DNA of 64,000 nucleotides, taken from Eucalyptus grandis. Lineage: Eukaryota; Streptophyta; Magnoliopsida; Myrtales; Myrtaceae. Location of the stretch: contig NC_052614.1 in the NCBI RefSeq assembly GCF_016545825.1, positions 30,963,669 through 31,027,668 of the forward strand. Reading direction: 5' to 3'. A program made the translations under genes and the position numbers. Position 1 is the stretch's first letter, and the number at the start of each line of letters is the position of its first letter. Shown here piece by piece: positions 1 to 12,503 of the stretch. The notes beneath the pieces are model-generated. The model saw nothing but the letters and a program-made list of their open reading frames with translations. It was not told where the DNA came from and searched no databases.

Positions 1-487
1 TGCATTTTTTTCATTTTTCTACTCTTTTTAAATTATTTTCTTTTTTTATTTCCTTTTTCCCCTTCCATCGTTCTCTAATAGAATTTTATTAAATAGTAAA
101 CTATACTAATATACCTAAATACTAAAATACATAAAATATATAATTTATATATTGATTTATATTATAAATAAAAATAAGATTAAATTAAAAAAACTAAATT
201 TTTGTTATTTTTTGTTATTTTGAATTTTTATATTAGAATTCAAATATTATTTATATTGAAATATAATTTTAATTTTAGTGATTTAAGAGGTTTGTTATTC
301 AAGAAAAATAACTTTTCTATTATAAATATTATAAATCTTATCTACCTTTATCTCATTTCTCTCGTGGGATAATTTTATTCGACTGTATTCCTTTTTATAT
401 CTAACTTTACCCTCTCTTAAGTAGGCATCAAATACGAGACCTAATAAATTTTATTTATCTTCAATTTTATTTTAACTACCAAGTGCA
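1..487 (-). mobile_element. Foldback/MITE-like element, copy H1, cut by window edge
   Basis: AT-rich non-coding sequence. Read on the minus strand it matches the element at 30040-30824 along most of its length, including shared stretches such as 'ataaaattatccca' and 'atatttcaatataaataat'. Its terminal segment near 470-487 (aactaccaagtgcaattt) corresponds to the terminus of the 30-kb copy (gactactaaacgcagc). The other end lies left of the window. No ORF is preserved. Superfamily is uncertain because no target duplication can be read. Confidence 0.65.
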
Positions 488-903
488 ATTTAAGTAGACT
501 CAACTTTTGGCTAAGTTAGGAATGATCATTGTGTAGAGACAAAACATATGTACAAAGCCAATGGCTTGTTCTTTTTTGCTTATAGGAAAGCATAATTTAG
601 AAGGAAGGATAACGATCCTGAATCATAAGGTTGGTGGATGAAGAGAGCGTAAAATATAGCATGATCATTCATGAAGTGACGGATAGTTTACTTAATAAAG
701 AGTGTTACACTCCAACCACATTGCAATTAATTAATTAGCTACTCATAAACATAAAATTTGATTGCTTAGATACCATGAGAGCTTTGATGAGTATTTTCAA
801 TAGTATGCTGCCAATGATATCTCATTCCTTGCATCTAACATAGTTCTTGCGGTAATATAATCTCTTGTTAATGCGTTTGTGACTTCCGTTATTTCTTTCT
901 TAG
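488..903. other. Intergenic / probable intron upstream of the aspartic protease pseudogene
   Basis: No coding similarity is visible. The stretch ends in a pyrimidine-rich tract and 'ttag' at 900-903, which looks like a 3' splice site. The same exon junction (ag|tgaactcaacc) recurs in the second protease copy at 11279/11280. A short upstream signal-peptide exon is therefore expected, but I could not identify it here. Confidence 0.5.
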
Positions 904-2438
904 TGAACTCAACCCTTAAACTAGTTCACAAGTATGGACCATGCTCTCAGCTGTTCGATGGTGGCCCCATCAACCACACACAGGTTCTTCTCGAAGACAT
1001 GGCAAGGGTGAAATGGATCCAATCCAAGATCTCCAACAGCATCAGTGGCACCAGTGATTTGAAGGAGTCCGCCGTTAGCCTCCCAGCGAGTTACGGCCCC
1101 TACCGCAGCAGCTATGTGGTGACTATAGGCCTTGGCACGCCGGAGAAGGACCTGACGCTCGCGTTCGATACAGGAAGTGCGCTTACTTGGACCCAGTGTG
1201 AGCCTTGCATCGGGTCTTGCTATAACCAGACCGAGCCAATCTTCAACCCCTCTCAATCCTCGTCCTATGCCAAATATCTTGCTCCGCGCCATCGTGCATT
1301 CAGCTTCCTTCTGGCACAGGTAATAATTGACAGGCACGTGTTTCATGTCCAATCAGGTTTTAATTGGTGGATTACAAAATTAGACATCATCAGCACGTAA
1401 TAATTAAGAATAATGATCAGTCGTGTCAATGTTTGTAAGTTGCCAATTGAAAGCCTTCCTCCATTCTCATGGATGGCCGGAAACAAGCCCGATCAACCAT
1501 GTTGGCGAGATTTTTATTTAACAGAATAAAGACAAAGAAGAAGACTGCTAGTTGTGAGAGGTTTCTAGAAACACGTTTAGAATCGCTTTGTAAATCAACT
1601 TTAATGATGAGCAGATCAGCTAACTGGCTGCAGCGGATCCACATGCGTCTACGGGCATCATACGGCGACGCGTCCTTCACGGCTGGGTTCTTTGCCACGG
1701 AAACGCTGACCCTAACCCCGACGGATGTTATTACCAACTTCGAATTCGGTTGTGGCGAGAACAACCAAGGGACATTCGATGGTTTCGCCGGACTCCTTGG
1801 GCTCGCCCGAGACCCAGTATCGATCATAGAGCAAGCGCGACCCAGTATGGCCGATACTTCTCATACTGCATTCCTCGTTCAACTAGCGGCACCGGGTACT
1901 TGACTTTTGAAAAGGGTACAGTCACATCTGCCTCGTTGAACTTCACGCCGATGGTGACAATCGCACAGAATCCGCTCTTTACGGCATCAACATAACAGGA
2001 ATCAGCGTAGGAGGGAACCCACTTTCCATACCGTCGACTGTGTTTTCCAATGCCGGCGCAATCATAGACTCGGGGACCACGTTTACGTATTTGCCTCCAA
2101 CTGCGTACACCGCCCTCCAGTCGGCATTCAAAGAGGCAATGGCAAACTACACGAGTGCGCCTCCAGCTTTGCCGTTAGACACTTGCTACGACTTCAGTAT
2201 GCTTAGTGACATCACCGTCCCAGCGATCACGTTCTCTTTCGATGGGCCAATTAACGTGGATTTGGATGTGAGCGGGATGTTTTACGTGTTGGATCCGTCG
2301 CTAGTTTGTCTAGCATTTGTGGCCAACAACGCAGATACGGATACAGTCATCTACGGCAACACACAGCAGAGGACATTTGAGGTGATCTATGATGTGCCCG
2401 GAGGACAAATTGGGTTTGGTGCCCAGGGCTGTTCCTAA
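904..2438 (+). pseudogene. Nepenthesin-type (A1B) aspartic protease pseudogene
   Basis: Resembles plant apoplastic aspartyl proteases of the nepenthesin/CDR1 type (At5g10760/At5g10770-like). It starts at a 3' splice site with VNSTLKLVHKYGPCSQL, then the first catalytic motif FDTGSALTWTQCEPC (about 1165-1210). An intron appears to run 1320-1614 (gtaata...gcag), followed by the DQLTGCSGSTCVYG and YGDASFTAGFF segments, ATETLTLTP, FEFGCGENNQG, then the second catalytic motif IIDSGTTFTYLP (about 2062-2100) and the C-terminal VIYGNTQQRTFEVIYDV and GFGAQGCS. The reading frame changes near 1277, 1655, 1840 and 1976. Each break disrupts an otherwise conserved family block, so no full protein can be made. 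The signal-peptide exon is not found. Both catalytic aspartates remain, so inactivation came through indels. Sequencing error cannot explain four breaks easily. A decayed sister copy lies at 11280. Confidence 0.85.
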
Positions 2439-4079
2439 GATGGCCATGGTCCCCTCGAGTTGCATTTGAGTTCTCGGAAGGAGAAGGAATCATTCGAGTG
2501 TGTGCTCTAGTAGTACTTGGTAGGTTTGAAGAATAATAACGAATGTCGTTCTCCTTGTCACTTCAAGTCGAAACACGCTACGATCGTGATTGTGTGGTAT
2601 AGTGACTGTTGTGAGTGTTTTGTTTTCCATCGGAAGGAGATAAATGAAACATCACGAGGATTTTTATGAAATCCACGTAACCCTTTTTAGATGAACATTT
2701 GGAAAATCTTAAGTATTCTGTAGCTCTATCTTATTTGAAGTAGAATTTTCGCGATTAGGAATGCCTGGTCTTCGGGATTTTCTTCTTCTTTGGCGTGGGG
2801 GACTTCGAAGGAGACCGGTGGGCGAAATAATCCCTTTTGCGAGGTGGCGATTGCATTACCGTGGTCCGTGGGCCCTCCTAATTCTACCGATTACAACTTG
2901 ATTTTCCTACTTAATTATTAATCTTATATTAGATTTATGAATTGCCGCTAACATTTCTTGTCAATTAAGAGCCAAGCCAGAAGCTTGCCTCAATATGAAC
3001 AAGAGATTTGGCTCTGATAACTTGGTTACACTAGATTCATTTCCGTTTTATGTACCTTTTTCTCTTTTATAAAAAATTTTACCATGTGATCTTTCCTTTT
3101 TATTTCCGTTTTATTATTTAGAAAAAAAAAACCACCAAAAATCCCAAATGTTGACACCAACCCGATTATTTATTTATTGCATAAAAATTAGGATTAATTT
3201 TTAACCCCTAAACAAACAAAAAATATCGGTATTAAGTTGCATAGCATAGAGTTATAAGAGTATTTATTTTTTATTATTGCATTTTCTTGGGCCGGCAACA
3301 AATGGGTTTGAATTGATGGTTCTAAGTTTTAATTTAATGAGTTGGATTAGGCTTATGGAGAGAGGGAATTGACCCAAGCTCATCCTTCTTTGATAGTCAA
3401 AAATTGACTTGAGAAATGACGAGCTAGAAAATTAGTATATTTTGGAAAAAAAAAAATTAGTATCATTCTTCCAATATTCGTTCAAGAACATAGAAAGAAA
3501 ACTTGGCCAATGAAAGGAAACAAAAAGAAAGAATAATATGGCGTGGATCTTTCATAATATGTGTGTGTATACATTTATATTGAGGGGTATATTTCCTAGC
3601 GAAAAGGAAGTTTTTGGATGAGGAATATTGAATAGTAGAAGGGAATATTGCATGAAGGAGCATTTATTTGGGGCAACATATTTATGCGCGTCGAAGGCGC
3701 AAGCGAAAAGAAATCTTTATTCATATTTTAAGGCTAAAAAAGAAAGAGAATATGGTCGCTTTATTCAAAATGATGACAAGCTTGGGTATATAAAGGGGCT
3801 AAAAGTTGTGTCTGTTTGTGCAATTTCGATTGGTGAAACGTGAGAGATTCTTATCATTTTCATTTGTTCTTGTTCGAGTTCTTTAGTAATGAAATGTGAG
3901 AAAGAGTCAACAGTTATTTGTGCATTTCCATCAATACTCATGGATTGATTTAGTGAGAATCTTCCCATTTTAATTCTAGAATTATTTTTCATTTTTCTAT
4001 TATTTTACCTTGTAGTTTGTATGTAAAGTTTTTTTTTTTTTCCTCATCAGATATGGATCACATACAAAGAATAATATTT
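2439..4079. other. Intergenic, no gene seen
   Basis: Downstream sequence of the protease pseudogene followed by AT-rich DNA with poly-A and poly-T runs. The open stretches at 3463-3663, 3628-3843 and 3765-3992 overlap on both strands and have no family motif. Confidence 0.6.
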
Positions 4080-4262
4080 TTTCATGGGCAGTATAAATGA
4101 TATACAGTTCTTACCAAACAATAGACATAATAAAATATGAAAATATCAAATTTTAATACTGCGATTAATCAAACAGTAAATATGATATAGCAAAATCCCC
4201 AAATTTTATATTATAATTTTATCCAGTCTTATCCAGGACTAGAAATTCAAACGACCAAACAC
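4080..4262 (+). mobile_element. MITE fragment related to the H elements
   Basis: Contains 'taccaaacaatagac', 'aaatatgatatag' and the terminus 'tccaggactagaaattcaaacgaccaaac'. These parallel the right end of the element at 30040-30824 (caccaaacaatagac, ...tcctgattagaaatccggataatcaaacg). The left end is not clear, so this is probably a fragment. Confidence 0.5.
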
Positions 4263-4855
4263 ACGCATTCTTGAACTTTTTCTTTCTAAATCTTTTTATG
4301 AGGATGCAATCGAAATATGCTAAATATGCACGAAAACAATTATTCATTAAAACTCTAATTTTCTGATAAAGCATTATCAAGATGCAAATAAAACATGAGA
4401 TTCTATCTTAGCGTGCAAAATATGCAAACATTAACATGATTAGTTATGCAATAGTAACAACCTAATTAATCCCACGGTGCAATGATCGTCTTAGTTGCAA
4501 TGTAGATGCAATTCTAATCTAATTTTCTCGTCCTTTCTTTATTTTTATTTTATCTCTAACAAACGAATTAAAACCTGAAAATCTACCACATGCTCAAGTA
4601 AGCATGAAAAATAACCTGTATGCATAAATCAACCTATATGCTGAACTACCATGTAATGTAACTATGGATTTCATGAAAACTGGCAGAAAGGATCGACCTA
4701 AGCGCTCTTGGATTTTCAACCTTAAACTTCCTCCGAGAGCAGGGTTAGTGCAAACCGAAAATAATGAAACCAAAGCAATAAAATCTTGAAATTTGAAGTA
4801 AAACCAATCTAAACATGTAAATCGCATGGACGCTATGCGAAATCAACATGGAGGA
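4263..4855. other. Intergenic, no gene seen
   Basis: AT-rich spacer between the MITE fragment and the LTR-like block. The minus-strand open stretch at 4594-4827 shows no recognisable domain. Confidence 0.5.
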
Positions 4856-6815
4856 TGTAACATCCTCGATTCCGGCCCCCCTGTAAGGATTGGCCATAAG
4901 GTCCTGAAAAGATTGATCATGAGCCATTGGCCATGGATCGATCAATTCGATCGCAAGGAATTGTGGATCGGTCATGGACTAACCGACCGGTCATGATTTG
5001 GTTGAGGTGTCGGCCGTGAATTTCTACTGACCATACCAATGGGATAGGATCACTAGCTCATAAGATGACCTTTTGATCATGAGAATTGATCACGAGATGA
5101 TTTTGGGTAGTCGGATGGTCACAGGTCAATTCGACCGATCCGGGTCACGAGTGATTCCCCGGTTATGCACCGATATATGGACGATCCGAATTGCTCAAAT
5201 GTGACCATCTTTTGACCAAAAATACATCATTCCCTATTTAATTCTTAGTGATCGGAATGGAATCTCGAATTGGTAATGTCCGATCATGGATTGGTAACAC
5301 ACCGACCATGAACCCTACCAGTGGATCGAGTGCCGATCAGAATGAGCCTAGGGATAGACCCAACTATTCCATCACTAAATCTAAAGTCCATGAGTGTCTT
5401 GGCTTAGTGCTAAGTCATGGGTAGCCTTAGGATTGGTCTTGAACCGATCTAAGGACAATCGACCCTATTGGCCAACCGACCGTCCAAAGGAATGGTTTAG
5501 ACAAATATGAAACGTAATGGCCGAACCTCGGGTCTACGTGATTCGGTTTTTTGATGTGTGACTAATGATCCCTTCCTCAGTCCTAGAATCAATTTGGACG
5601 ATAGAATTCTCTAGCCCGCCTTCTTAAGGAAGGAAAGGATAAAGCAAAATAGAATTCTAGAATCTCTATATTAAATTAAGGATGATGAAGTGGCCAAGCT
5701 AACCTAGGACTTAGTTAGAAACTTGGGAGATAAGGATGCCAATTAATACTTCTTGACCAAGTGGGACGCCTCCTTTTCCCAATTAAGGATTGCAACCTTT
5801 GATTTTCGAAATTTCTGGGCCTCTGCTATTTGCCAATTTCACACAAATTTTTTTGGTGCAAATTTAAAGAAACTTTTTTCATAAAGTTGTTCTAAACATC
5901 TTGATCTAAAATATACTTAAATTTCATATTTTTCTGAGGTGAAATGGTAGGGACTAAGGCCCAATCATTCACCATTTGGAACCTGTCCAGTGTAGTGAAA
6001 ACAATGACCAGGTTGCCTTCTAGAATTTTTATAAAATTTCCGTTTCAAATTTAACCATGATTCCTTGATAAAAGTTTTAAAGGACGTCTATATCTACAAT
6101 ATATAGAAATTTCAAAGAGTTTGTGAAGATTTAGATTTCAAATGAGTCTCTCTCCAACCATTGAATCTGCTTAACGGGCATATTATTGGGTTGTGTTCAA
6201 TGAGTTGCTGCTCTTTCCACAGCACGAATTTGACTTGACTTCCTCATGAAAAATATTATTTAAGGTATTATCTGCAACACATTAAAATTTTATAATTTTT
6301 CAAGCCAATTTGATAAAGTATTGATGCTGATTTCGAAAACTGCTCGAAGTTGTTTTCACCCCCAAGATAAGAGGGCCACACACCCAACTTGGAAGAGGAA
6401 AGGGCTGCACGTCCAACTTAAGGAGCAAGGCTAATCTAGAGTCTTCTTAATTTAGGATAAGGATGCATTAAGTATCTTTGGATTCTAGTTCTTCAATGCC
6501 AAGTTGAGGTGTGCCTTAAAGGAATAGGCCATAATGCCTCCTAACCTAAAAACTTGGAGAGCAAGTTTGCAATATGAAGATATCTAGCCTAATTACTCAA
6601 GATCCAAACATTAAATGGCAAGGCTTAGTCATTGGCTTAGGTGTCCTCATAATAATTATGTGTAATTATTTTATGATGACTCAACCCCTTAGATGGACCA
6701 ATGGAAAGATGAGCAAGTGTCGCCCTTAGGAACTAGACTTGCCACCTTTACCTAGATTGCCCATCTACATGAAGATGATTGGTCCATTTGAAAGGATCAT
6801 CATGAGGAGTTTGCC

Positions 6816-6824
6816 TATAAATAG
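6816..6824 (+). promoter_or_regulatory. TATA box of the LTR
   Basis: The sequence tataaatag sits just upstream of a C/T-rich stretch (6840-6915), the arrangement typical of a plant LTR promoter. Confidence 0.6.
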
Positions 6825-7340
6825 AGGCATTCCCTCCCCTCATTTCCACACAACCTCCTCTTCCTCGCTCTCTCAACCTCACCCTCACCATCGCCCTCTC
6901 TCTTTCTCATGGCCATGCCCTCTTACTCGTTCGCCAGCCCGCATGTTGCTCAATCACCAAGGCCGTCCCTTGAAGTGTAGTAAGTAGAACTTACTAATAT
7001 TTGGTTAAAGTGTTGTGTGACGCTATTTTGAGCTTTTAACAAGTCCTTGACTAAAGTTGATTGATTTGTTGCTGCTTGAGGTTGGGTTGGTTTCTTAATT
7101 GAGTTCGGTTCTTGTTTGTTGAGCTTGGCTCTTTGGCTTGAATTGCTTTAAAAGAAGTTCAATTTGTGTACTTGTTTGACATGCTTCGGTCATGCTTTGA
7201 CTCAAACCGATTTGAAAAGTGTTTTTGTGAAAATTTGCTATTTCCTCACAAAATTATTTCAAACCTTTTCACAAGTGCATGTTCTAGTTCACGCCCCAAG
7301 CTTCGAAAAAAAAAGGGCTTTGTCGGCCTTGACATACGTG

Positions 7341-7610
7341 GGAGCATGACGGATCAGTCCTTTCTTAGTCTAGGTGCAATATCGAGGCATATCGTTCCCG
7401 AGCAATCTTTGGTATTAGGTCGGTAAACATGTCACGACAAGCTAGTCCTTCATGGTCTCGGTGCAATATTAAGGTGTATCATTCCCAAGCCAAGTCTGGT
7501 ACTAAGTCGGTAAACATGTCACGACGGGCCGGTCTATCATGGTCTCGGTGCAATATCGAGGTATATCATTCTCGAGCCAAGTTGGGTATTAGATCGGTGC
7601 TCAAACATGT
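7341..7610 (+). repeat. 87-bp tandem repeat inside the LTR, about three copies
   Basis: The word tcggt recurs at 7420, 7507 and 7594, an exact 87-bp spacing. The units share 'ggtctcggtgcaatat', 'ccaagc' and 'aaacatgtc'. The first and last copies are more diverged. Confidence 0.85.
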
Positions 7611-7974
7611 CGATCAAGTCACGATCCTTGTTTCATGCTCGGCATGCTTAATGTCTCGATTTCGGTAAGTCATTTCACACACTTATGCATGGCACACCTT
7701 TGGACCCTTGAACTAAAAGTGAAGATAAGAACTTGATTGTGATGCTTGATGCATGGTTACATGATGGACTAATTTCTGGCTGTCAACTGATGGATTCAAC
7801 GACGTTGCCCCCTCGCCAACAAGATGCCCCCACACCAACGAGATGCCTCATCGGAAGGACGAGATGTTGTGATAATTCTAGCCGTCACCCTTTGATTAGG
7901 GACGTTGCTCGATTAAGTTCGGATGCCCGGCGGATTCTAGAAGAGTCAATGGATTTAAACTATTAATAAATGAA

Positions 7975-8160
7975 TCTCGTGTGCATAAGTGCCTCACACT
8001 ATGAAATAGATTTTTGGTTAATGCTTGCATATGAGTTAGGCGTGAGTTCCTCGTATTATGGAATGGATCTTGTTTATGCTTGTACAATATTGAGTGAGGC
8101 ACGAGTTCCTCATGTTGTGGGTGAATATTGGTCTATGCTTGCATACTATTGATTGAGGAT
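7975..8160 (+). repeat. Degenerate ~57-bp tandem repeat inside the LTR
   Basis: The word atgcttg recurs at 8021, 8076 and 8135 (spacings 55 and 59), with related 'gagttcctc' blocks between copies. Confidence 0.7.
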
Positions 8161-8680
8161 TCTTCATGTTTCATCCAAAACAAAAGCATCCAAAACAAAG
8201 CTTTTGTTTTGCTATTGATCTGTCATCGACTAATGTTTTGGATGAGTTATATGCTTGTTGATAGGCGAGGCATCCTCCTACCGAGAAATTAGTAGGTTTT
8301 ACTCATTGAGTTCACAACTCACTCCATTGTTTTTCAGGATTATAGGCATTAAGGTCTCTCCCACTAGTGCTGGAGTTGCAATCTTACTTGAGGAGCTAAG
8401 GTTTACCTAGCCTTTGAAGCATAGAAAATGTAGTGGTTGTAAATATAACGGCCCGTGACAAAAGGGGCTGGTAAATGTAGCTGACGTAATTGTATGTTTT
8501 TAAATGATTGTTTTCCTAGTTGCTTATTGTTGTCTGGTGTTGTATGTAATGCTTTCGCATGTGCTTGATGAAAAGATAAAAAGAACGGGACGACGTTACA
8601 AAAATAACCCCTCATCGCTTGTGACCCTGCAAATGGAGTTGGGGTCGTGACAAAGGAATTATGACATGCTTCTATACTAA

Positions 8681-9440
8681 AGCCTTATTTGGTAACCATT
8701 CTCAAAACAACTAATTCTATTTTTTTTCTTCCTCAAAAAAAAAAAAAAAAAAAGAAATATATTTGGTAAAAATTTTATTTCAGTAAACAAAAATCTATTT
8801 TTTATTCTTAAGAATAAAATCAAGAAGAAAAAAAAAAAAAGTTACTTCTTGTTCCTAGGAAAAATTTCAAGAATCAAGTCTAACTTTTCTTTTATTTCTT
8901 TTCTTTCTTTCTCCTTCTCTCTTCTTCTTCTTCTTCCTTCCAGTCCCAGTCGGTCATCACTTGCCACCAACCACCGCCACCAACCGACTATGCGAGGTCT
9001 AGAGAGCTCGCCGAAGGCTTGCCTTGCCACGGTGAGCCTCGGCCTCACCTAAGCAGTGTGAGCTCGACCTTACCCGGCCTAGCGAGGCCAAGCCTCGCGC
9101 CGACTAGTGAGGCTGAGCCTTGCCTAGCCACAAGCAAGGTGCCTGGCCATGACAAGCCTTCAGCAAGCTCATCGAACCTCGCCCAGCTGGCCGACGAACA
9201 GCCACATAAAAGGAAGAAGAAAAAGAGAAAACGAAAACGAAAAAAAAAATTATATATTTATATATAATAAAATTATTGAAAAATTAAAAGAAACAAAAGA
9301 ATTTAAGAATCCTACCAAACGCATTTCTATCCAATTACTAAACGTGTTCTTTTGCCCATAAATTATTTCTGAAATCATAATCAGAAAAACCATTTCTCAT
9401 CAAAATTATTATCGGTAACAAAATGGTTATTAAACACACC
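8681..9440. mobile_element. Foldback element with a GC-rich core
   Basis: Ends are imperfect inverted repeats. Left: aagccttatttggtaacc. Right, reverse complement: aaggtgtgtttaataacc. Between AT-rich arms lies a GC-rich core (about 8940-9200) built from gcgagg / cctcgc / aagcctcgc words. The same type of core occurs in elements with different termini at 25060-25440, 29437-29770, 31480-31720 and 55415-55610. Target duplication not clear. ORFs crossing the core are by-products of its composition. Confidence 0.6.
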
Positions 9441-11279
9441 TTAATTGGAACTTAAGTATGCTGAAAATGATTACTTATCAAAGGCCAAATATTTTATTTT
9501 CCCCACACAGGTTCAGACTGAAAAATGACGTGGTTTAGTGACATGAATTCCTTAATGCAAAGAATACTAGCAAAACCGAACCTATTACTTGTATGCGTCT
9601 GAAATAAACATGTATAGAAAAAGATGATGCAAATCAAGTGTACATAGAGGAAAATCCATGGGGATTAACGTAATTCAAAGCCATATATTCATGTGTGAAA
9701 AAAAAAAAAAAAAAGCCTAATCATAAACTAACCTTTCCCATCCCATCCAAGCAAGGGGGCATCATAGGCAAATTGAAAACTACATCAAACATTAATGATG
9801 CATATTAGTCACTCATCAAACTTTATGGACCCCTATTCAAAAGTCTTACGGCCAGCAACTACATTTAGTGTACAAATTAAGAATGATTCTTTTTACTTTT
9901 TATTGACATTCCTACATTAATATATTCTTTATTTTTGTTAATTCATCTTACTATGAAAAACATAAAATAGTTTCTAAAGTAACTAGATGGTTCGAAACTT
10001 TGGGGGAGAAACTAGGATCCTAATGCTTCCTTAGAACCCCGGGCTTATTAGTCTCCCCTTAGACACGTCGTATCCAAGGTACCTACATAAACCATTCGCA
10101 AGCATGCTTGAACCCAAAGTCGATGCTTAAGATATAAAGAAATCGCTCTTAAAAGTTAATAGACCAAAGAAAATTTACGCACTTAAGATTTCAAAAGAGT
10201 TTCACCCCTCAGACTCTCAGACTTTCCTCTTCCTCGGGCAGTCAGCGGGGCCACTGAAGATGAGCGAACAGGACCAAGAGGGAATTACCTCCTAATAATG
10301 CTAAAGCATTTAATTTAAACGATCACCACCCCTGCATACATTCCATAACAAATGGTCCACAATCATGTCAGCTCTCCCATCGGGCACCACTTACATTCTT
10401 TGAAGCCTAACTATTTCTTGGAATGGGGATCGCTAGCCTAAAACCCAACCAGAGATTTGGAGACTTGAACATTTCGATTCCACTAAACTAGTTTGATCAC
10501 ATAATCTTGATAACTAATTTTAGATCTTGAACACATCGCCAATACTAAGTGATCATTCAAATGTTGTTTTTGTGGGGTTGTTTTCTCTATTATCTAACTA
10601 GTACTCAAGCAATGTATCTAATGAGATAAAGTAAACACCAAACTGAAAGCACCTAGCTAAGTGATTGTTATAAGCCTCCGGATATAGACCACCATCAGCT
10701 TGAATTTACAGACTAAACCTATCTAGCTGACTTTATATCTAACCATTTTACTAGTGACAAAACTAGACTATTCTAAACAATCTTTTATTATGAAAATAGT
10801 CTAATTAATTTTTCTTTATAAAGCTAGAATATATTGAATGAGGCCTAAACTAATTAGAACCTAAGTTCATTACCTAGCTAACCTAATTACATCTAAGCTA
10901 TTCTAGGTTAAACTATTCTAATTGTCGCCATCCAAGGCCAAAGGACCACCTCGACGGTCATACTTCTTGGACTTCTATGTCACTCCTCGACCAGTTGAGC
11001 GAAGCCATTGGAAAATCTTCTGAAAGACTCACGCATTTGACATGGGGGAATCTAGCTCCGCATAATGAATCAGGATAAGAGAGATATCTACAATGGGAAA
11101 AGCGGATTCGTTCGTTGAGGAGGTAGACACGAAAAGTGAGATGTCATAGAAGGAGAGACAAAGTGTTTCAGGAGGAGGCGGTATTTTCCTTTTCATCGTG
11201 AGACACTCTTCATCTTTTATAGTCCTTGTCAATTGCTTGAAAGGCCGTCAAAATGATCGAATACTCATTCCATTTGCAG
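9441..11279. other. Intergenic, no gene seen
   Basis: AT-rich DNA with a 17-A run near 9698. The stretch 9990-10460 is less AT-rich and may be old transposon sequence, but I recognise no domain or terminus. The region ends in a 3' splice-site-like 'tttgcag' at 11273-11279. Confidence 0.5.
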
Positions 11280-12503
11280 TGAACTCAACCTCGAAGCTAG
11301 TTTACAAGCACGGTCCAAGCTCTCCCCTTTCGAAGACATTGCAAGAGTGAAGTGGATTCGATCCAAATTCTACGGCACCAATGCCACCGACAGCTAATGT
11401 CTCAGTCGTCAGTGTCAAGTATGGTTACTTTTCGGCAAGAGCTACTCAGTGATTATAGGACTCCGCATGCCAAAGAAGAGCCTAACCATCTTGTTCAACA
11501 CAAGAAGTGCGCTCACATGGACCCAATGCAAGCCATACGCAGTGTCTTGCTATGAGCAGACTGAGCCAATCTTCATTCCTCTGAGTCTTCGTCCTATGCT
11601 GTCATCTCTTACTATCCTCCGTCTTGTACTAAGCTTCCTTCTGACACTAGTTATTAACCACAGCTGACTTTTAACTCAGGGTACTCCATCTTAGGACTTT
11701 TACATGATAAGTATACTAAAAATGCCAAAATTTGTGTACGACACTCATTTTAGTGCCAAAAAAAAAAAATTGATCACTTAAGTGCTACTTTTTATTTTAA
11801 AAAAACATTTAAGTGACTCTGATATGGGTCGTCGGAAATTCAATGTGACTATATTTTATTAATTTTTTATTCTACATAGCTCGTCGAAGTGCATAGTCAA
11901 CATATAACCCTAAACGACATTATCTAAAAGTTACAAATAGTGATCATTTGAGTAATAAATTTTGTTTAAAGTGATCATTTTATTATTAGTTGGTATTGAA
12001 AAACAATCATTTCAATGCCAAGCACGCCACATGGAAATGCCACATGGACAGGAGTTTTTAGAAAATCTACCATGTCATATTATAATTTTAATTATAAATA
12101 TCACATAATTAATTTGGCTAGAATTTCTCACCGTTAGCACTTAACTAATCTTTTTTTCTTCAATTTGGCAATTAAGTGAACCCATGAAAATTTTGACACC
12201 AACGTAAGCTTCCTACGCAACTTTTGGCACTTATAATATACTTATCCCCACTTTTACCCGTTAGGAGATTTTTTTTGTCCCGTTGATTTTGACTTCATGT
12301 TGATTAATGGAATGCAAGTCAAAAACCTCACCCTGGCGATTCGACATGTTATTCCACATCAAGGTATGTGGACGATTTCCTCCACCAAAGGCTTCTTTGT
12401 GATAGAAACACTGACCTTATCACCAACCAACACAATCGCCTGTTTTGAGTCTTGGTGCAATCAAAACAACGACGGGTTCGAGGAAGAAAGTATTAATAAA
12501 TAA
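11280..12503 (+). pseudogene. Second aspartic protease copy, heavily decayed
   Basis: Starts at the same exon junction as the copy at 904 (ag|tgaactcaacc). It keeps the colinear blocks NSTSKLVYKHGPSS-like, KSLTILFNTRSALTWTQC and SCYEQTEPIF. Here the catalytic DTGS of the family reads NTRS, so the first active-site aspartate is lost. The intron position of copy 1 is followed by a 546-bp transposon (11704-12249). A diverged third block follows: KGFFVIETLTLSPTNTI and CNQNNDGF, equivalent to AGFFATETLTLTPTDVI and CGENNQG in copy 1. Everything after that, including the second catalytic motif, is missing. Several frame changes and stops. It is a relic of a former tandem duplication. Confidence 0.8.
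11704..12249. mobile_element. 546-bp foldback element (MULE-like TSD) in the protease relic
   Basis: Inverted ends: left gataagtatactaaaaatgcc; right reverse complement gataagtatattataagtgcc, continuing for about 35 bp. The 8-bp sequence acttttac flanks both sides (11696-11703 and 12250-12257), close to the 9-bp duplication of Mutator-like elements. No coding capacity. A related diverged element is at 51405-51975. Confidence 0.75.

Larger units (their letters stand above)
4856..8652 (+). mobile_element. Probable solo LTR of a Ty3/gypsy-type retrotransposon (3.8 kb)
   Basis: Begins TGTAACATCCTCGATTC and ends GGGGTCGTGACA, the TG...CA form of LTR ends; 'ggtcgtgaca' termini are common in long-LTR gypsy (Tekay/Del-like) elements. 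The flanking five bases are gagga (4851-4855) and aagga (8653-8657), a 4/5 match consistent with an aged target duplication. A TATA box (tataaatag, 6816-6824) is followed by a pyrimidine-rich leader, as expected for the U3/R boundary. Inside are an 87-bp tandem repeat and a degenerate ~57-bp repeat. No gag-pol, primer-binding site or second LTR was found nearby, so a solo LTR is the simplest reading. The length is large but known for such lineages. Confidence 0.6.

Noticed and set aside
7341..7610. 87-bp repeats considered as a CRISPR-like or satellite array
   Set aside because: Directly adjacent repeats without unique spacers, inside an LTR of a plant genome.
9019..9361. Short plus-strand frames in the GC core of the foldback element
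   Set aside because: The same composition gives similar frames in every core copy; no conservation of protein sequence.
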